The position numbers and the translations under genes were made by a program. Positions 1 to 10,802 of a stretch of 64,000 nucleotides of DNA are shown piece after piece. Every line of letters starts with the position of its first letter. Within the stretch, counting starts at the first letter, position 1. The notes beneath the pieces were generated by a model. That model was not told the origin of the DNA and did no database searches. It saw only the letters and a program-made list of their open reading frames with translations. Source of the stretch: Ectopseudomonas composti (GTDB lineage Bacteria > Pseudomonadota > Gammaproteobacteria > Pseudomonadales > Pseudomonadaceae); contig NZ_LSSW01000020.1 in assembly GCF_001567565.1 (NCBI RefSeq), positions 62,001 to 126,000 of the forward strand, given 5' to 3'.

Positions 1-1508
1 GGCCAGGGCTTGCCCGCCTGAAGCTTGGCCGGCAGGGTTTTGACCGCTGCCTGAGCGGCGTCGCGACTGGAGAAACTACCATAGGTCAGCACGTACAGCG
101 GCTGTCCTTGATGGATCTTCTTGAAGTAGCGGTATTCGCTACCCCCCTCACGCACCAGCGCCTGGATATTGGCCTCGGAGCGCGAGCCGACCACCTGCAG
201 GGCGTAGCGGGACGCAGGTTGTTGCGCGTACCAGCCTCCTGAAGCGGCACTAGGCGTCGCAGCTTGAGCGGGCGCGGGCTTGGGGGCAGGTTTCGGCGCA
301 GGGGGCGGAGCTGGAGCTGCAGGCTTGGGCGCAGCAGGCTCAGGCTGCTTGGCCGGTGCCGGTGCCGGTGCCGCAGCGACTGGAGCCGAGGGCGCAGTCA
401 CTGTCGAGGGCTCAGTCGATGCCGGCGGCTCGAAGTCGTCCAACTCCTCACCTGCAGCCTCGGCCAAGGGCTGGCGAATCACCGCTTGCGACTCACCCAC
501 CAGCGGTAGTGGCAGCGGCTGACTGGCCCCCGCGAATTCGATGGCGGGAGCAGGCCCCTCGGCGGCCGGCGTTTGCGCCGGCTCTTCAGCTTCCACGGCA
601 GGTGCAGAGGACTGCAGAGGCAGCGAGGTATTGCTGGCCACCGGCGCCGACGAAGAAGACTCACGGCCCTGCATGAACCACGCCGCGGCAACGCCCACCA
701 ACACGACAGCCAGTGCCAGCACATGCTTCTTCGGCAGCGAGAAACCGCCACCGGGTCCGCGCCCAGAGGAGCGCTGCGCAAGCATCTGCTCGACCAGCAA
801 CTCACGAGCTTCCTGATTGATCGCCCCCGGCCACCCCTGGGAACGGGCATGAATGTCTTCGATCTGCTCCTCGCTCAGCACATCGATATCCTGACCAGCA
901 CCCTCGAGACGCTGCGCCAGATAGTCGCGCGTCTCGTCCTCGCCATAAGGCTGCAGCTCGATGGCGTGATAGCACTCTTCACCGCCCGCCAAAGCCTCCA
1001 GTCGAGCCAGCAATTCCTGCTCGGCGAACAGAAAGACGTGAGGCCGCCCCTCGCCGCCCCCGGCAGCGAGCACCAACAGATTCTTCAGGGCCACGTCGTC
1101 CAGCTGATCAGCATCATCGACCAGCAGATAGACCTCCTGCCCCGTCAGTGCCAACTGCCCAACTTGCGCCAGAATCGAGCGCACATCAGCCTGCGCAACG
1201 GACAAGCCCTGCGCCACCTGGCGCAACAGCGCCTCGCTACTGGTGACACCCTGCGCAATCACTACGCTCTGCACCGCCTGCTTGTTGGTACTGGCGACAA
1301 GCGCCTGCCGCAACAGCGTTTTACCACTGCCCTGCGGCCCAACCACCGCCAGCAAAAGCTGGCTGTATCGCGCCAGGTGGTGCAACTGCCCCAGCACCGG
1401 CTTGCGCTGGGCAGGAAAGAACTTGAAGCCGGGCACGCGCGGCGCAAAGGGGTCGTGACTGAATTGGTAATGCGCCAGGAAAGCTTCGTCAGCATGCAAA
1501 CTGGTCAT
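1..1508 (-). CDS. AAA+ ATPase / SPOR-domain envelope protein (DamX-like), 3' end cut by window
   Basis: This gene runs off the left window edge, so about 502 codons are visible and the stop is not. The N-terminal half is an AAA+/ExeA-like ATPase with a P-loop GPQGSGKT near residues 56-63 and a Walker B-like VYLLVDDAD. A single membrane span lies near residues 257-278 (KKHVLALAVVLVGVAAAWF). A long Ala/Pro/Glu-rich periplasmic linker follows, and a SPOR peptidoglycan-binding domain begins near residue 427 (RYALQVVGSRSEANIQ). SPOR domains bind denuded septal glycan, so a role in cell division or envelope work is likely. The start ATG is 10 nt beyond the aroB stop, which suggests one transcript with aroK-aroB. 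The family assignment is firm; the exact function is not. Confidence 0.85.
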   Translation of the reverse strand, partial: MTSLHADEAFLAHYQFSHDPFAPRVPGFKFFPAQRKPVLGQLHHLARYSQLLLAVVGPQGSGKTLLRQALVASTNKQAVQSVVIAQGVTSSEALLRQVAQGLSVAQADVRSILAQVGQLALTGQEVYLLVDDADQLDDVALKNLLVLAAGGGEGRPHVFLFAEQELLARLEALAGGEECYHAIELQPYGEDETRDYLAQRLEGAGQDIDVLSEEQIEDIHARSQGWPGAINQEARELLVEQMLAQRSSGRGPGGGFSLPKKHVLALAVVLVGVAAAWFMQGRESSSSAPVASNTSLPLQSSAPAVEAEEPAQTPAAEGPAPAIEFAGASQPLPLPLVGESQAVIRQPLAEAAGEELDDFEPPASTEPSTVTAPSAPVAAAPAPAPAKQPEPAAPKPAAPAPPPAPKPAPKPAPAQAATPSAASGGWYAQQPASRYALQVVGSRSEANIQALVREGGSEYRYFKKIHQGQPLYVLTYGSFSSRDAAQAAVKTLPAKLQAGKPW

Positions 1509-1518
1509 GAATCACTCT

Positions 1519-2622
1519 TCAAGAGTTGGACGACTGAGCCAGCGCGACGTAATCGCTACGCAGCGTGGCGTCGAGAATTTCACGCGGATAATCAGCGGTC
1601 ACTACCGCTTCACCCAGGCGTTTGAGCAACACGAGGCGCAACTGCCCATCGAGGACCTTCTTGTCGACCGCCATATGTTCCAGGAACTGCTCTGGCGTCA
1701 TGTCCTGCGGAGGCACGACAGGCAGGCCGGCAGCCTGCAGCAGGCGCACACCACGATCGCGCTCTTGTGCCGACAACCAGCCCAGACGATAAGACATTTC
1801 CAGCGCCATCACCGTTCCGGCGGCGACAGCCTCGCCGTGCAACCAGACACCATAACCCTGCTCGGTCTCGATGGCATGACCGAAGGTGTGCCCCAGATTC
1901 AACGTCGCACGCACGCCGGACTCACGCTCATCCGCACCGACCACCTGGGCTTTGGCCGCACACGAACGCTCGATAGCATAGGTCAGCGCAGCACCATCCA
2001 GAGCACGCAGGGCAGACATATTGCCCTCGAGCCAGTCGAGAAAAGGCTCGTCGCAGATCAAACCGTACTTGATGACCTCGGCCAAGCCGGCGGAAAGCTC
2101 ACGCGGCGGCAAGGTATGCAGGCTAGCCGTATCGATCAGCACCGCCTTGGGTTGATAGAAGGCGCCCACCATGTTCTTGCCCAGCGGATGATTGATCCCG
2201 GTCTTGCCGCCGACCGAAGAATCGACCTGCGACAAAAGCGTGGTCGGCACCTGAATGAAATCCACGCCGCGCTGGTAGCAAGCGGCAGCGAAACCCGCCA
2301 TATCACCGATCACGCCACCGCCAAGGGCAACAACAGTGGTGCGCCGATCATGGCGTGCCGTCAGCAGTCCATCAAAGATCAGTTGCAGGGTTTCCCAATT
2401 CTTGAAAGCTTCGCCATCGGGCAAAACGACCGACGCGACCTTGAAACCCTCGAGGGAGCGCATCAGCGATTCGAGATAAAGAGGCGCCACGGTCTCATTG
2501 GTAACCACCGCCACCTGCCGCCCAGCGATATGACGCGTGAGCAGCTCGGAGCGCGCCAACAGGCCATCGCCGATGTAGATGGGATAACTACGCTCGCCGA
2601 GTTCAACGTGAAGAGTCTGCAT
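1519..2622 (-). CDS. aroB: 3-dehydroquinate synthase
   Basis: This protein of 367 aa catalyses the second step of the shikimate pathway, converting DAHP to 3-dehydroquinate with NAD+ and a divalent metal in the cytoplasm. The N-terminal Rossmann part includes the glycine-rich [10 protein letters not shown] at residues 101-110. It is followed by the conserved [18 protein letters not shown] block and by the metal-site histidines in [11 protein letters not shown] and [10 protein letters not shown]. The length is normal for the family. The gene lies 51 nt downstream of aroK and just before the AAA+/SPOR gene, which is the usual aroK-aroB-damX order of gammaproteobacteria. Confidence 0.97.
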   Translation of the reverse strand: MQTLHVELGERSYPIYIGDGLLARSELLTRHIAGRQVAVVTNETVAPLYLESLMRSLEGFKVASVVLPDGEAFKNWETLQLIFDGLLTARHDRRTTVVALGGGVIGDMAGFAAACYQRGVDFIQVPTTLLSQVDSSVGGKTGINHPLGKNMVGAFYQPKAVLIDTASLHTLPPRELSAGLAEVIKYGLICDEPFLDWLEGNMSALRALDGAALTYAIERSCAAKAQVVGADERESGVRATLNLGHTFGHAIETEQGYGVWLHGEAVAAGTVMALEMSYRLGWLSAQERDRGVRLLQAAGLPVVPPQDMTPEQFLEHMAVDKKVLDGQLRLVLLKRLGEAVVTADYPREILDATLRSDYVALAQSSNS

Positions 2623-2673
2623 GAGGCCCCCAGAGTAAAAAGGCCACTAGGATAGCGCAGTTCGCTCCGCGCT

Positions 2674-3192
2674 TTAACGGGGCGACAAGGCTTCCAGACG
2701 CGAGAGAATTTCCTGAACGACCATACGCGGCGGACGCTCGTCAGTCTCGATGATGATGTCAGCGACCTCTCGATACAGAGGATCGCGCATGGCCATCAGA
2801 TCCCTGAGCACCTGAGCGGGATTGGCCGTACGCAACAAAGGACGATTTCGATCACGCGATGTGCGGTCGATCTGCTGCTCGACCGACGTATGCAGGTAAA
2901 CCACACGCCCACCGGCATGCAACGCCTGCCGGTTCTCTGGACGCATGACCGCCCCACCACCAGTAGCCAGGACAAGGCCATCCTGCATCGAAAGCTCGGC
3001 GATCACCGCCTGCTCCCGCTCACGAAAGCCCTGCTCCCCCTCGACATCGAAGATCCAGGGAATGTCGGCACCGGTACGCTGCTCGATCTCCTTATCGGAG
3101 TCCTTGAAAGGCACACGCAGCTCTTTGGCAAGCAAACGCCCGATGGTGCTCTTTCCAGCACCCATCGGGCCAACGAGGATTACATTCCGCAC
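2674..3192 (-). CDS. aroK: Shikimate kinase
   Basis: This is a 172-aa cytoplasmic kinase that phosphorylates shikimate at the 3-position using ATP. The P-loop GPMGAGKST lies at residues 8-16. The substrate-binding [11 protein letters not shown] block and the ATGGGAVMR motif (Walker B-like/lid region) are present, as is the lid arginine segment [11 protein letters not shown]. The start codon is 5 nt beyond the pilQ stop on the same strand, so transcription from the pil operon probably continues into aroK and aroB. Base composition returns to the GC-rich norm here after the AT-rich pilQ. Confidence 0.97.
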   Translation of the reverse strand: MRNVILVGPMGAGKSTIGRLLAKELRVPFKDSDKEIEQRTGADIPWIFDVEGEQGFREREQAVIAELSMQDGLVLATGGGAVMRPENRQALHAGGRVVYLHTSVEQQIDRTSRDRNRPLLRTANPAQVLRDLMAMRDPLYREVADIIIETDERPPRMVVQEILSRLEALSPR

Positions 3193-3197
3193 TTAGG

Positions 3198-5321
3198 TCA
3201 TCGATTCACGGCAATGGCTTGATTGTTCATGATACGCGGGGTAAGGAAAATCAACAGCTCTTCCTTGCTATCTTGAACAAGATCACGCCGGAACAAACGC
3301 CCCAGGTAAGGCAGATCGCCAAGGAATGGAACCTTATCGACGGACTTGGTCTGCGTGTTAGAGAAAACACCACCAATGACGATGGTTTCACCATCAGACA
3401 CCAGTACCTTGGCGTTGACCTCATTCTTTGCTATTGCAGGGACCCCATTAGTTTGAGCAGCCTGTGAAAAGTCCGGCGCATCCTTTGTAACTTTAACCTC
3501 AATAAGGATGCGATTATCAGGCGTGATCTGCGGCGTAACCTCCAGGGAAAGCGCCGCCTCTTTGAACGAAGTACTAGTCGCCCCACTCGAACTAGCTTCC
3601 TGATAAGGAACTTCAGAACCCTTCAGTATCTTGGCGGTCTCTTTGTCAGAGGTAACAACTTTCGGCTGAGAAACCACCTCACCATTACCACTAGCCTCCA
3701 TTGCAGAAAGCTGAAGATCCAAGATAGTGTTATCAGTGATAAACCCTATACCAAAACCAGAACTGGCACTGGTCGCACCAAGATCTACAAAATTGCCGAG
3801 GGAAGGGGTTGGATTCTGCACCCCAGGGTTTTGACCATATCCTGGGGCACCAGGCCTATTACCGCCCTGACCACCGATTACAAAATTATTATCACCAACC
3901 CTTGCTCCACGCCAGTTCACACCTATCTGTTTTTCGTAATCGACGTTCGCCTCAACAATACGCGCCTCAATCATAACTTGGCGAACCGGGATATCGAGCT
4001 GAGCGACAATCCGACGCAACTCATCCAGGCGGTCCTGTGTCTGATAAGCAATAATGCTATTAGTGCGATCATCAACAGTTATCGAACCCCGATCCTCAGC
4101 GGCGCCATCAACAGTCGTAACCGACTGAAACAGTTTCGCCATATCAGCAGCCTTTGCATAGTTAACTTGAATTAATTCACGACGCAGAGGAGCCAACTCT
4201 GAAATCTGACGACGCGACTCTAGCTCCTGCCTCTCACGTGCTGCGATCTCATCGGCAGGGGCAACCAAAAGAACATTGCCGACCTTTCTTTGGTCCAGCC
4301 CCTTGGTTTTAAGCACCAAATCCAAGGCTTGATCCCAAGGAACATTTTGCAATCGCAGAGTAATATTACCGCGCACAGTATCACTGGCAACCAAATTTAA
4401 ATCAGTAAAGTCTGCAATTAGCTGCAAAACGGAACGGACGTCAATATCCTGAAAATTTAACGACAGCTTCTCGCCTGAATATGCAAACTGATCGACTTTT
4501 CTCTGTTCCTGATCCGCAGCAGTGAGCGGCTTAACACTAACAGTAAGTTTATTATCTGCTTGATAAACCAGATAATCATACATACCGGTAGGCTCAATTA
4601 AGATGCTAGCTTTGTCAGAAGAAGCACTAGCATTTACGAACTGTACTGGCGTAGCAAAATCCTTTACATCCAAGCGAACCCTTAAAGATTCAGGCAACTG
4701 AGTCCTTGCAAAATCCAAACGAATTTTACCACCCTGATCCTGAATATCAGGACTTACAGAGGAATCCGCGAGCTCGATTACTACATTACCCTCGCCTTGC
4801 TCCCCCCTTTGAAAGTCGAGATCACGAATCGCCCTACCCACAACAGCCGGCGCCTTCGCAGGCGCAGCCGCCGAGCGCGACGTAGAACCACTCCGCCCTG
4901 CAGATACATCGCCTACCAATATAAACAGCTCATTACCCTCAACACGGGTACTGTATGGAGCCAGAGAGGTAAGATTTACTATAAGACGCGTACGATCCTT
5001 GGCCTCGACAACAGTTACACTTCTGGCATTACCCATGCCAAGCTCGCGACTCTTGCTACCCAGCTGATTAACAACACCCGGAAGATCAAGCGCAATACGA
5101 GCCGGCTGCTCAATCGTATAGCCCCTAGGAGCCACAACTGGTTCATCAAACCGCAATTTTAGCTCAACGCGATCACCCGGCAACGAGGCCACATCCAAAT
5201 GCTGCAAATTGGCTGCCAGCAATACCGGCGAAATAAACAGCATTGACAACGCATAACCAAATTGCGAGAAGGAGATATTCATTAGGTGCTTCCGTTGTGC
5301 AGACTGGTATTTTTTTTTCAT
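3198..5321 (-). CDS. pilQ: Type IV pilus secretin PilQ
   Basis: PilQ (707 aa) forms the outer-membrane channel through which the pilus passes. A Sec signal precedes the mature start near LLAANLQHLDVAS. Next come AMIN-type domains that bind peptidoglycan (roughly residues 35-270), secretin N domains (KLSLNFQDIDVRSVLQLIAD onward) and the C-terminal secretin beta-barrel (EVVSQPKVVTSDKETAKI, then FLGDLPYLGRLFRRD). The length is close to the usual 700-715 aa. The chosen start has GAGGG just upstream; an alternative Met lies 13 residues in. Much of the gene is AT-rich with codons such as ATA and TTA that its neighbours avoid: 4561-4620 holds only 22 G/C in 60 bases. Confidence 0.97.
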   Translation of the reverse strand: MKKKYQSAQRKHLMNISFSQFGYALSMLFISPVLLAANLQHLDVASLPGDRVELKLRFDEPVVAPRGYTIEQPARIALDLPGVVNQLGSKSRELGMGNARSVTVVEAKDRTRLIVNLTSLAPYSTRVEGNELFILVGDVSAGRSGSTSRSAAAPAKAPAVVGRAIRDLDFQRGEQGEGNVVIELADSSVSPDIQDQGGKIRLDFARTQLPESLRVRLDVKDFATPVQFVNASASSDKASILIEPTGMYDYLVYQADNKLTVSVKPLTAADQEQRKVDQFAYSGEKLSLNFQDIDVRSVLQLIADFTDLNLVASDTVRGNITLRLQNVPWDQALDLVLKTKGLDQRKVGNVLLVAPADEIAARERQELESRRQISELAPLRRELIQVNYAKAADMAKLFQSVTTVDGAAEDRGSITVDDRTNSIIAYQTQDRLDELRRIVAQLDIPVRQVMIEARIVEANVDYEKQIGVNWRGARVGDNNFVIGGQGGNRPGAPGYGQNPGVQNPTPSLGNFVDLGATSASSGFGIGFITDNTILDLQLSAMEASGNGEVVSQPKVVTSDKETAKILKGSEVPYQEASSSGATSTSFKEAALSLEVTPQITPDNRILIEVKVTKDAPDFSQAAQTNGVPAIAKNEVNAKVLVSDGETIVIGGVFSNTQTKSVDKVPFLGDLPYLGRLFRRDLVQDSKEELLIFLTPRIMNNQAIAVNR

Positions 5322-5336
5322 ATAACCCTCGCCTTT

Positions 5337-5864
5337 CTAAGAGCGCTCTTTGAGCACCAGGCTTCGCGGCCGTTCCAACCACCCACCATCACCATCAGGA
5401 ACGATTTCAACAACCTCGATAGCGGCAGTATCTACGGCTACTATTCGACCATGGTTTCTTCCAAGATAGTCACCCACCTTAACTCGATGCACTCCGCCCG
5501 CACCGCTGACTAGCGCATATGTACCCGCACCATTAGAGAGCGTACCAACCATTTCAAAGCTTTCTATATTAAAGCCTTCAAGAAACTCTCGAACACGCTG
5601 TTCATCAGGCTTGATTTCTTTAGAACCTTTTGGCCGGCTAACAGTCTCTACTTTAATAGGAGGCTGAAACGGACTACGAAGGGAGGATGCATTGTAGGAA
5701 AATGCCTCATAGGGCTGAAACTTCGGTAATGGCTCGATGGAACCTTTAGGCCTAGCCTTAACCTCCGCCATAAAGGCCTGCAAGTCAGAGAAATTACCCT
5801 CACCACCACACCCCTGCAGCAGTACGAGAAAAAAAGAAAGCAACAAAAACCTGTCAGCCCTCAC
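5337..5864 (-). CDS. pilP: Type IV pilus assembly lipoprotein PilP
   Basis: PilP is a 175-aa inner-membrane lipoprotein that links the PilN/PilO dimer to the secretin PilQ. The signal peptide ends in a lipobox LLQGC with the lipidated Cys at residue 19. The C-terminal beta-sandwich domain (GTYALVSGAGGVHRVKVGDYLGRNHGRI) is the part known to bind the PilQ N-domains. It overlaps pilO by 4 nt (ATGA) and precedes pilQ by 15 nt, so translation is coupled. Like pilQ it is noticeably AT-richer than the surrounding genome. Confidence 0.95.
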   Translation of the reverse strand: MRADRFLLLSFFLVLLQGCGGEGNFSDLQAFMAEVKARPKGSIEPLPKFQPYEAFSYNASSLRSPFQPPIKVETVSRPKGSKEIKPDEQRVREFLEGFNIESFEMVGTLSNGAGTYALVSGAGGVHRVKVGDYLGRNHGRIVAVDTAAIEVVEIVPDGDGGWLERPRSLVLKERS

Positions 5865-6484
5865 TTGTCCACCCCCTTATCGTTATAACGATAAGTCTTC
5901 GCCAAAACGGTCATGCGCAAAACAGATGAACCGTCCTGAGCAACTGGTTTTATTTCAAAGTCATGCAAGGTAACGATGCGCGGAAGGCTGGCTACGCCAC
6001 TTACAAATGTAGCGAGATCATGATAGGTCCCCTCAACAGCAATCTGTATCGGCAACTCTATATAGAATTGCTGAGCAACCTCAGGAAGCAGCTTAATCTC
6101 TTCAAACTCCAAGCCACTCCCCAAACCAGTGCGAGTAATATCCTCCAGCAGCCCTGGCACCTCAGTATCGCTTGGCAGCTGCCTAAGTAGAGCGCCAAAT
6201 GACACTTCCATCTCAGCCATCTGCTCTTTATAGGCCTCTAAATTTGCTGCCTGGAAAGCCTTGGTTGAGAACTGCTGCTTAAGAGCCTCCTCTTGACCTC
6301 TTGATACATCCAAAGCACTTCGCAAATCACTAAGATAGAAATAGTATCCACCACCGACAACCAACAAAAAAAACAGCAGAAAAACTATTCCTTTCGCCGC
6401 AGCAGGCCAGCTGCCGATATTGTTCACATCCAGATCATTTAGATCGACTTTACGCAGGCTATCGATAGATTCAGCGAGGCTCAT
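5861..6484 (-). CDS. pilO: Type IV pilus alignment protein PilO
   Basis: PilO (207 aa) is a bitopic inner-membrane protein that dimerises with PilN. The layout is typical: a short cytoplasmic N-terminus, one membrane span (IVFLLFFLLVVGGGYYFYL, about residues 32-52), a periplasmic coiled coil (residues about 55-100, rich in Glu, Gln and Lys) and a ferredoxin-like C-terminal domain. It overlaps both pilN and pilP by 4 nt. It belongs to the AT-rich segment of the operon. Confidence 0.95.
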   Translation of the reverse strand: MSLAESIDSLRKVDLNDLDVNNIGSWPAAAKGIVFLLFFLLVVGGGYYFYLSDLRSALDVSRGQEEALKQQFSTKAFQAANLEAYKEQMAEMEVSFGALLRQLPSDTEVPGLLEDITRTGLGSGLEFEEIKLLPEVAQQFYIELPIQIAVEGTYHDLATFVSGVASLPRIVTLHDFEIKPVAQDGSSVLRMTVLAKTYRYNDKGVDK

Positions 6485-7055
6485 TTTTTATCACCCTCAA
6501 CTACTTCTACTTGAGGCTGAGTCTGCTGCACACTCAGCTGAAAGACATTAGCCTGATCCAGCGCTCCCGCCGTAGTTGCTTTGACCTGACTCAAATTCGG
6601 CAGCTCCAGCCAATCAGACGAATCCAAATTACGCATAAGATTAGAAACACGATTGTTGGACTCGGCTGCCCCGAGAATGGCTATATTCTTACCAGTCATT
6701 TTGATACTAGTGAAATACACTCCATCAGGAAGAGTTCTCGCCAACTGATCAAATATTCGACCAATTATCGGTCGGTTACCCTGCAGATCCTGGATAATCT
6801 TCATTCGCTCTAAAAGCTGCTGGCGACGCGTTTTCAGTTCACTGATTTCTTTTATCCGCGAATCCAGCACAGCAATTTCCGACCGGATAAAATTATTACG
6901 GGCATCCTGCTGCTCAATAGCTCCATTGAGCAGCTGCCCGCCAAGGAATACAACGCCAGCGCCCAGAACCAGAACACCGACCAAAGTGACCAAAAACCGC
7001 TGCTTGCGCTCCTCGCGCAGCTGTTCACGCCAGGGAAGTAGGTTAATCCGCGCCA

Positions 7056-7056
<1 letters not shown>
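6481..7056 (-). CDS. pilN: Type IV pilus alignment protein PilN
   Basis: PilN (191 aa) is the inner-membrane partner of PilO. Its cytoplasmic N-terminus carries the conserved INLLPWR motif (residues 4-10), which in this family docks into the groove of PilM. One membrane span follows (FLVTLVGVLVLGAGVVFLGG), then a periplasmic coiled coil and a ferredoxin-like fold. The pilM stop and pilN start share one base (TGATG), so translation is coupled. Base composition falls below the genomic norm from within this gene onward. Confidence 0.95.
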
Positions 7057-8147
<1,091 letters not shown>

Positions 8148-8226
8148 TTACGGACTATTTATGTTTTTCCACATTAAATATCAGTCTTGACAGAAGCGCA
8201 AATGGCTCCCCGGGAAAAAAAACGCT

Positions 8227-8232
8227 TATAAT
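8227..8232 (+). promoter_or_regulatory. Candidate -10 hexamer of the ponA promoter
   Basis: A perfect TATAAT followed by G lies 70 nt upstream of the ponA start, in the AT-rich spacer between pilM and ponA. The hexamer at the right -35 distance (8204-8209) is weak. The nearby TTGACA is 34 nt away and cannot pair with it. The call rests on the -10 only. Confidence 0.35.
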
Positions 8233-8301
8233 GTGATCAGCTTTTCCCTTTTCGCCTCAGCTCCTGCTTAACTCATTCTTTTACTTGGAATTCCGAACAT
8301 T

Positions 8302-10713
8302 TTGATACGCCTGCTGAAGTTCATCTGGTGGTCTTGCGTTGCCGTTTTTTGTGGGCTGTTGCTCAGTTTCAGCGGCGCGTTTCTTTATCTTAGCCCGACC
8401 CTTCCGTCCGTCGAGTCACTGCGTCAGGTGCAGCTGCAGATTCCTCTGCGGGTCTACAGCAGCGACGCCAAGCTGATTGCCGAGTTCGGCGAGATGCGCC
8501 GCTCGCCCATTCGCTTCGATGAAATCCCCAAGGAATTCATCAGTGCCTTGCTGGCTGCCGAAGACGATAATTTCGCCAATCATTATGGCGTCGATGTGAC
8601 CAGCCTGATGCGCGCTGCCACGCAATTATTGAAAAGCGGTCAGATTCAGAGCGGCGGCAGCACCATCACCATGCAGGTGGCGAAGAACTTCTTCCTCACC
8701 AACGAGCGAAGCTTCTCCCGCAAAGCCACCGAAATCCTCCTGGCCCTGCAGATCGAGCGCGAACTGAGCAAGGACGAGATCCTCGAGCTCTACGTCAACA
8801 AGATCTACCTTGGTCACCGAGCTTACGGCATCGAAGCGGCGGCACAGGTGTACTACGGCAAGTCCATTCGCGACCTCAACCTGGCGCAGATGGCAATGAT
8901 CGCCGGCCTGCCGAAGGCCCCTTCGCGCTACAACCCGCTGGTCAACCCGACCCGAGCCAAGGAACGTCGCGACTGGATTCTCGGCCGCCTCTACCGCTTG
9001 GGCCGCATCGACCAGGCCAGCTACGAAGAAGCACTGGCCGAAGAGGTGGACGCCCGTTATCACGTTCCGACGCCGGAACTGAGTGCTCCTTATATAGCCG
9101 AGATGGCGCGCGCGGAAATGGTCGGCCGCTATGGCAGTGAGGCCTACACCGAAGGCTTCAATGTCACGACCACCGTTCCCAGCCAGCTGCAGGAAGTGGC
9201 CAATACCGCGCTGCGTGACGGACTGATCACCTACGATCAACGTCACGGCTACCGCGGCCCAGAAAGCCGCCTACCAGGCATGACACGAGAAACCTGGCTC
9301 GCCGAACTGGGCAAGTTCCGCAGCATCGGCGGCCTGGAACCCGCCGTAGTGACTCAGGTCGAGAAGAGCGGCATCCTGGTGATGACCCGCAATGGCGAAG
9401 AACAGGCCGTGGCGTGGGACAGCATGAAATGGGCGCGTCCCTTCCTCAATACCAACAGCCTCGGTCCACGCCCGCAGCAACCCGGCGACGTTGCCCAGGT
9501 CGGCGATATCGTGCGCGTGCAGCGCCAGGACGACGGCAGCCTGCGCTTCACCCAGGTTCCCGCAGCGCAGAGCGCGCTGGTGTCTCTCAACCCTTACAGC
9601 GGAGCTATCCAGGCGCTGGTGGGCGGTTTCTCCTTCGACCAGAGCAACTACAACCGCGCAGTACAGGCCAAACGCCAACCGGGCTCCAGCTTCAAACCCT
9701 TCATCTATAGTGCGGCACTGGATAGCGGCTACACCGCCGCCACACTGGTCAACGACGCCCCGATCATCCTCTCCGACGATTACCTGTCACAGAAGTGGCG
9801 GCCGAAGAACGACAACAACACCTTCCTCGGCCCGATCCGTATGCGCGAAGCCCTGTACAAGTCGCGCAACCTGGTCTCGATTCGCCTGCTGCAGGATATG
9901 GGCGTCGACCGCAGCATTCGCTACATCGAACGCTTCGGGTTTGCCCCGCAGGACCTGCCACGCAATCTGTCGCTGGCGCTTGGCACTGCCAGCCTGACAC
10001 CGATGGAAATCGCCGAGGGCTGGGCGACCTTCGCCAATGGCGGCTACAAGATCGAACCCTACCTGATCGAACGCATCGACGATCGCAACGGCAAGCCATT
10101 GTTCCGCGCCAACCCGGCACGCGTCCCCGGCAGTCAGCCGACCGAGGAAAATGCCAACATGACCGTGAACGCGACGGACGACCTGCCACCGGAAGAGCCC
10201 AAAGTCGCTGAACAGATCATCGACGAGCGTACGGCCTACATCATGACCAGCATGCTGCAGGACGTGATCAAGCGCGGCACCGGCCGCCGCGCCCTGGCTC
10301 TTGGACGTAGCGATCTGGCTGGCAAGACCGGCACCACCAACGAGTCCAAGGACAGCTGGTTCTCCGGCTATAACGCTGACTACGTGACCACCGTCTGGGC
10401 TGGCTTTGACCAGCCGGAAAGCCTTGGTCGCCACGAGTATGGCGGCACAGTCGCACTGCCGATCTGGATGAACTACATGGGGCCGATACTCAAGGATCGT
10501 CCGAGCCATCTGCCCAAGGAACCCAAGGGCATTCTGACCCTGCGCGTCGACCCGGTCAGCGGCCGCGCTGCGGCGCCGGGCACCCCGGATGCCTACTTCG
10601 AGCTGTTCAAAAGCGAGGACTCACCGCCGCCGATGAGCGAGTTCGAACCCGGCATGGGCGCGCCTGGCAGCCCGCTGCCAGCCGACGAAATGGCGCCGAT
10701 CGATCTGTTCTGA
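8302..10713 (+). CDS. ponA: Penicillin-binding protein 1A (transglycosylase/transpeptidase)
   Basis: This 803-aa bifunctional enzyme polymerises and cross-links peptidoglycan. It has an N-terminal signal anchor (residues about 8-30), a GT51 glycosyltransferase domain with EDDNFANHYGVD and the GGSTITMQ motif, an OB-like insert typical of PBP1A, and a transpeptidase domain. The active-site SSFK places the catalytic Ser at residue 462; the SRN and KTGTTNESKD motifs complete the site. The start codon is TTG. No closer ATG fits, and the N-terminus IRLLKFIWWSC matches the family. The gene ends at a strong terminator shared with maeB. Confidence 0.96.
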   Translation: MIRLLKFIWWSCVAVFCGLLLSFSGAFLYLSPTLPSVESLRQVQLQIPLRVYSSDAKLIAEFGEMRRSPIRFDEIPKEFISALLAAEDDNFANHYGVDVTSLMRAATQLLKSGQIQSGGSTITMQVAKNFFLTNERSFSRKATEILLALQIERELSKDEILELYVNKIYLGHRAYGIEAAAQVYYGKSIRDLNLAQMAMIAGLPKAPSRYNPLVNPTRAKERRDWILGRLYRLGRIDQASYEEALAEEVDARYHVPTPELSAPYIAEMARAEMVGRYGSEAYTEGFNVTTTVPSQLQEVANTALRDGLITYDQRHGYRGPESRLPGMTRETWLAELGKFRSIGGLEPAVVTQVEKSGILVMTRNGEEQAVAWDSMKWARPFLNTNSLGPRPQQPGDVAQVGDIVRVQRQDDGSLRFTQVPAAQSALVSLNPYSGAIQALVGGFSFDQSNYNRAVQAKRQPGSSFKPFIYSAALDSGYTAATLVNDAPIILSDDYLSQKWRPKNDNNTFLGPIRMREALYKSRNLVSIRLLQDMGVDRSIRYIERFGFAPQDLPRNLSLALGTASLTPMEIAEGWATFANGGYKIEPYLIERIDDRNGKPLFRANPARVPGSQPTEENANMTVNATDDLPPEEPKVAEQIIDERTAYIMTSMLQDVIKRGTGRRALALGRSDLAGKTGTTNESKDSWFSGYNADYVTTVWAGFDQPESLGRHEYGGTVALPIWMNYMGPILKDRPSHLPKEPKGILTLRVDPVSGRAAAPGTPDAYFELFKSEDSPPPMSEFEPGMGAPGSPLPADEMAPIDLF

Positions 10714-10756
10714 TCGGCACCTTGCCGGCGCGCGCTGACGAGCAAACAGCAGACAA

Positions 10757-10784
10757 CAAAAAACCCGCCTAGGCGGGTTTTTTG
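10757..10784. terminator. Bidirectional rho-independent terminator, ponA/maeB
   Basis: A 28-nt perfect palindrome sits between the convergent ponA and malic enzyme genes. The stem is a run of six A, then CCCGCC, a TA centre, GGCGGG, and a run of six T. Either strand gives a GC stem followed by a U tract, so it should stop transcription from both sides. Confidence 0.92.
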
Positions 10785-10802
10785 TTTGTGCATCCAATCG
10801 GC

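Noticed and set aside
1507..2655. 382-codon plus-strand open frame opposite aroB
   Set aside because: aroB on the minus strand has all family motifs; this is a shadow frame.
8188..8232. TTGACA plus TATAAT as a full sigma-70 promoter before ponA
   Set aside because: The two hexamers are 34 nt apart, twice the usable spacing; only the -10 is kept as a weak call.
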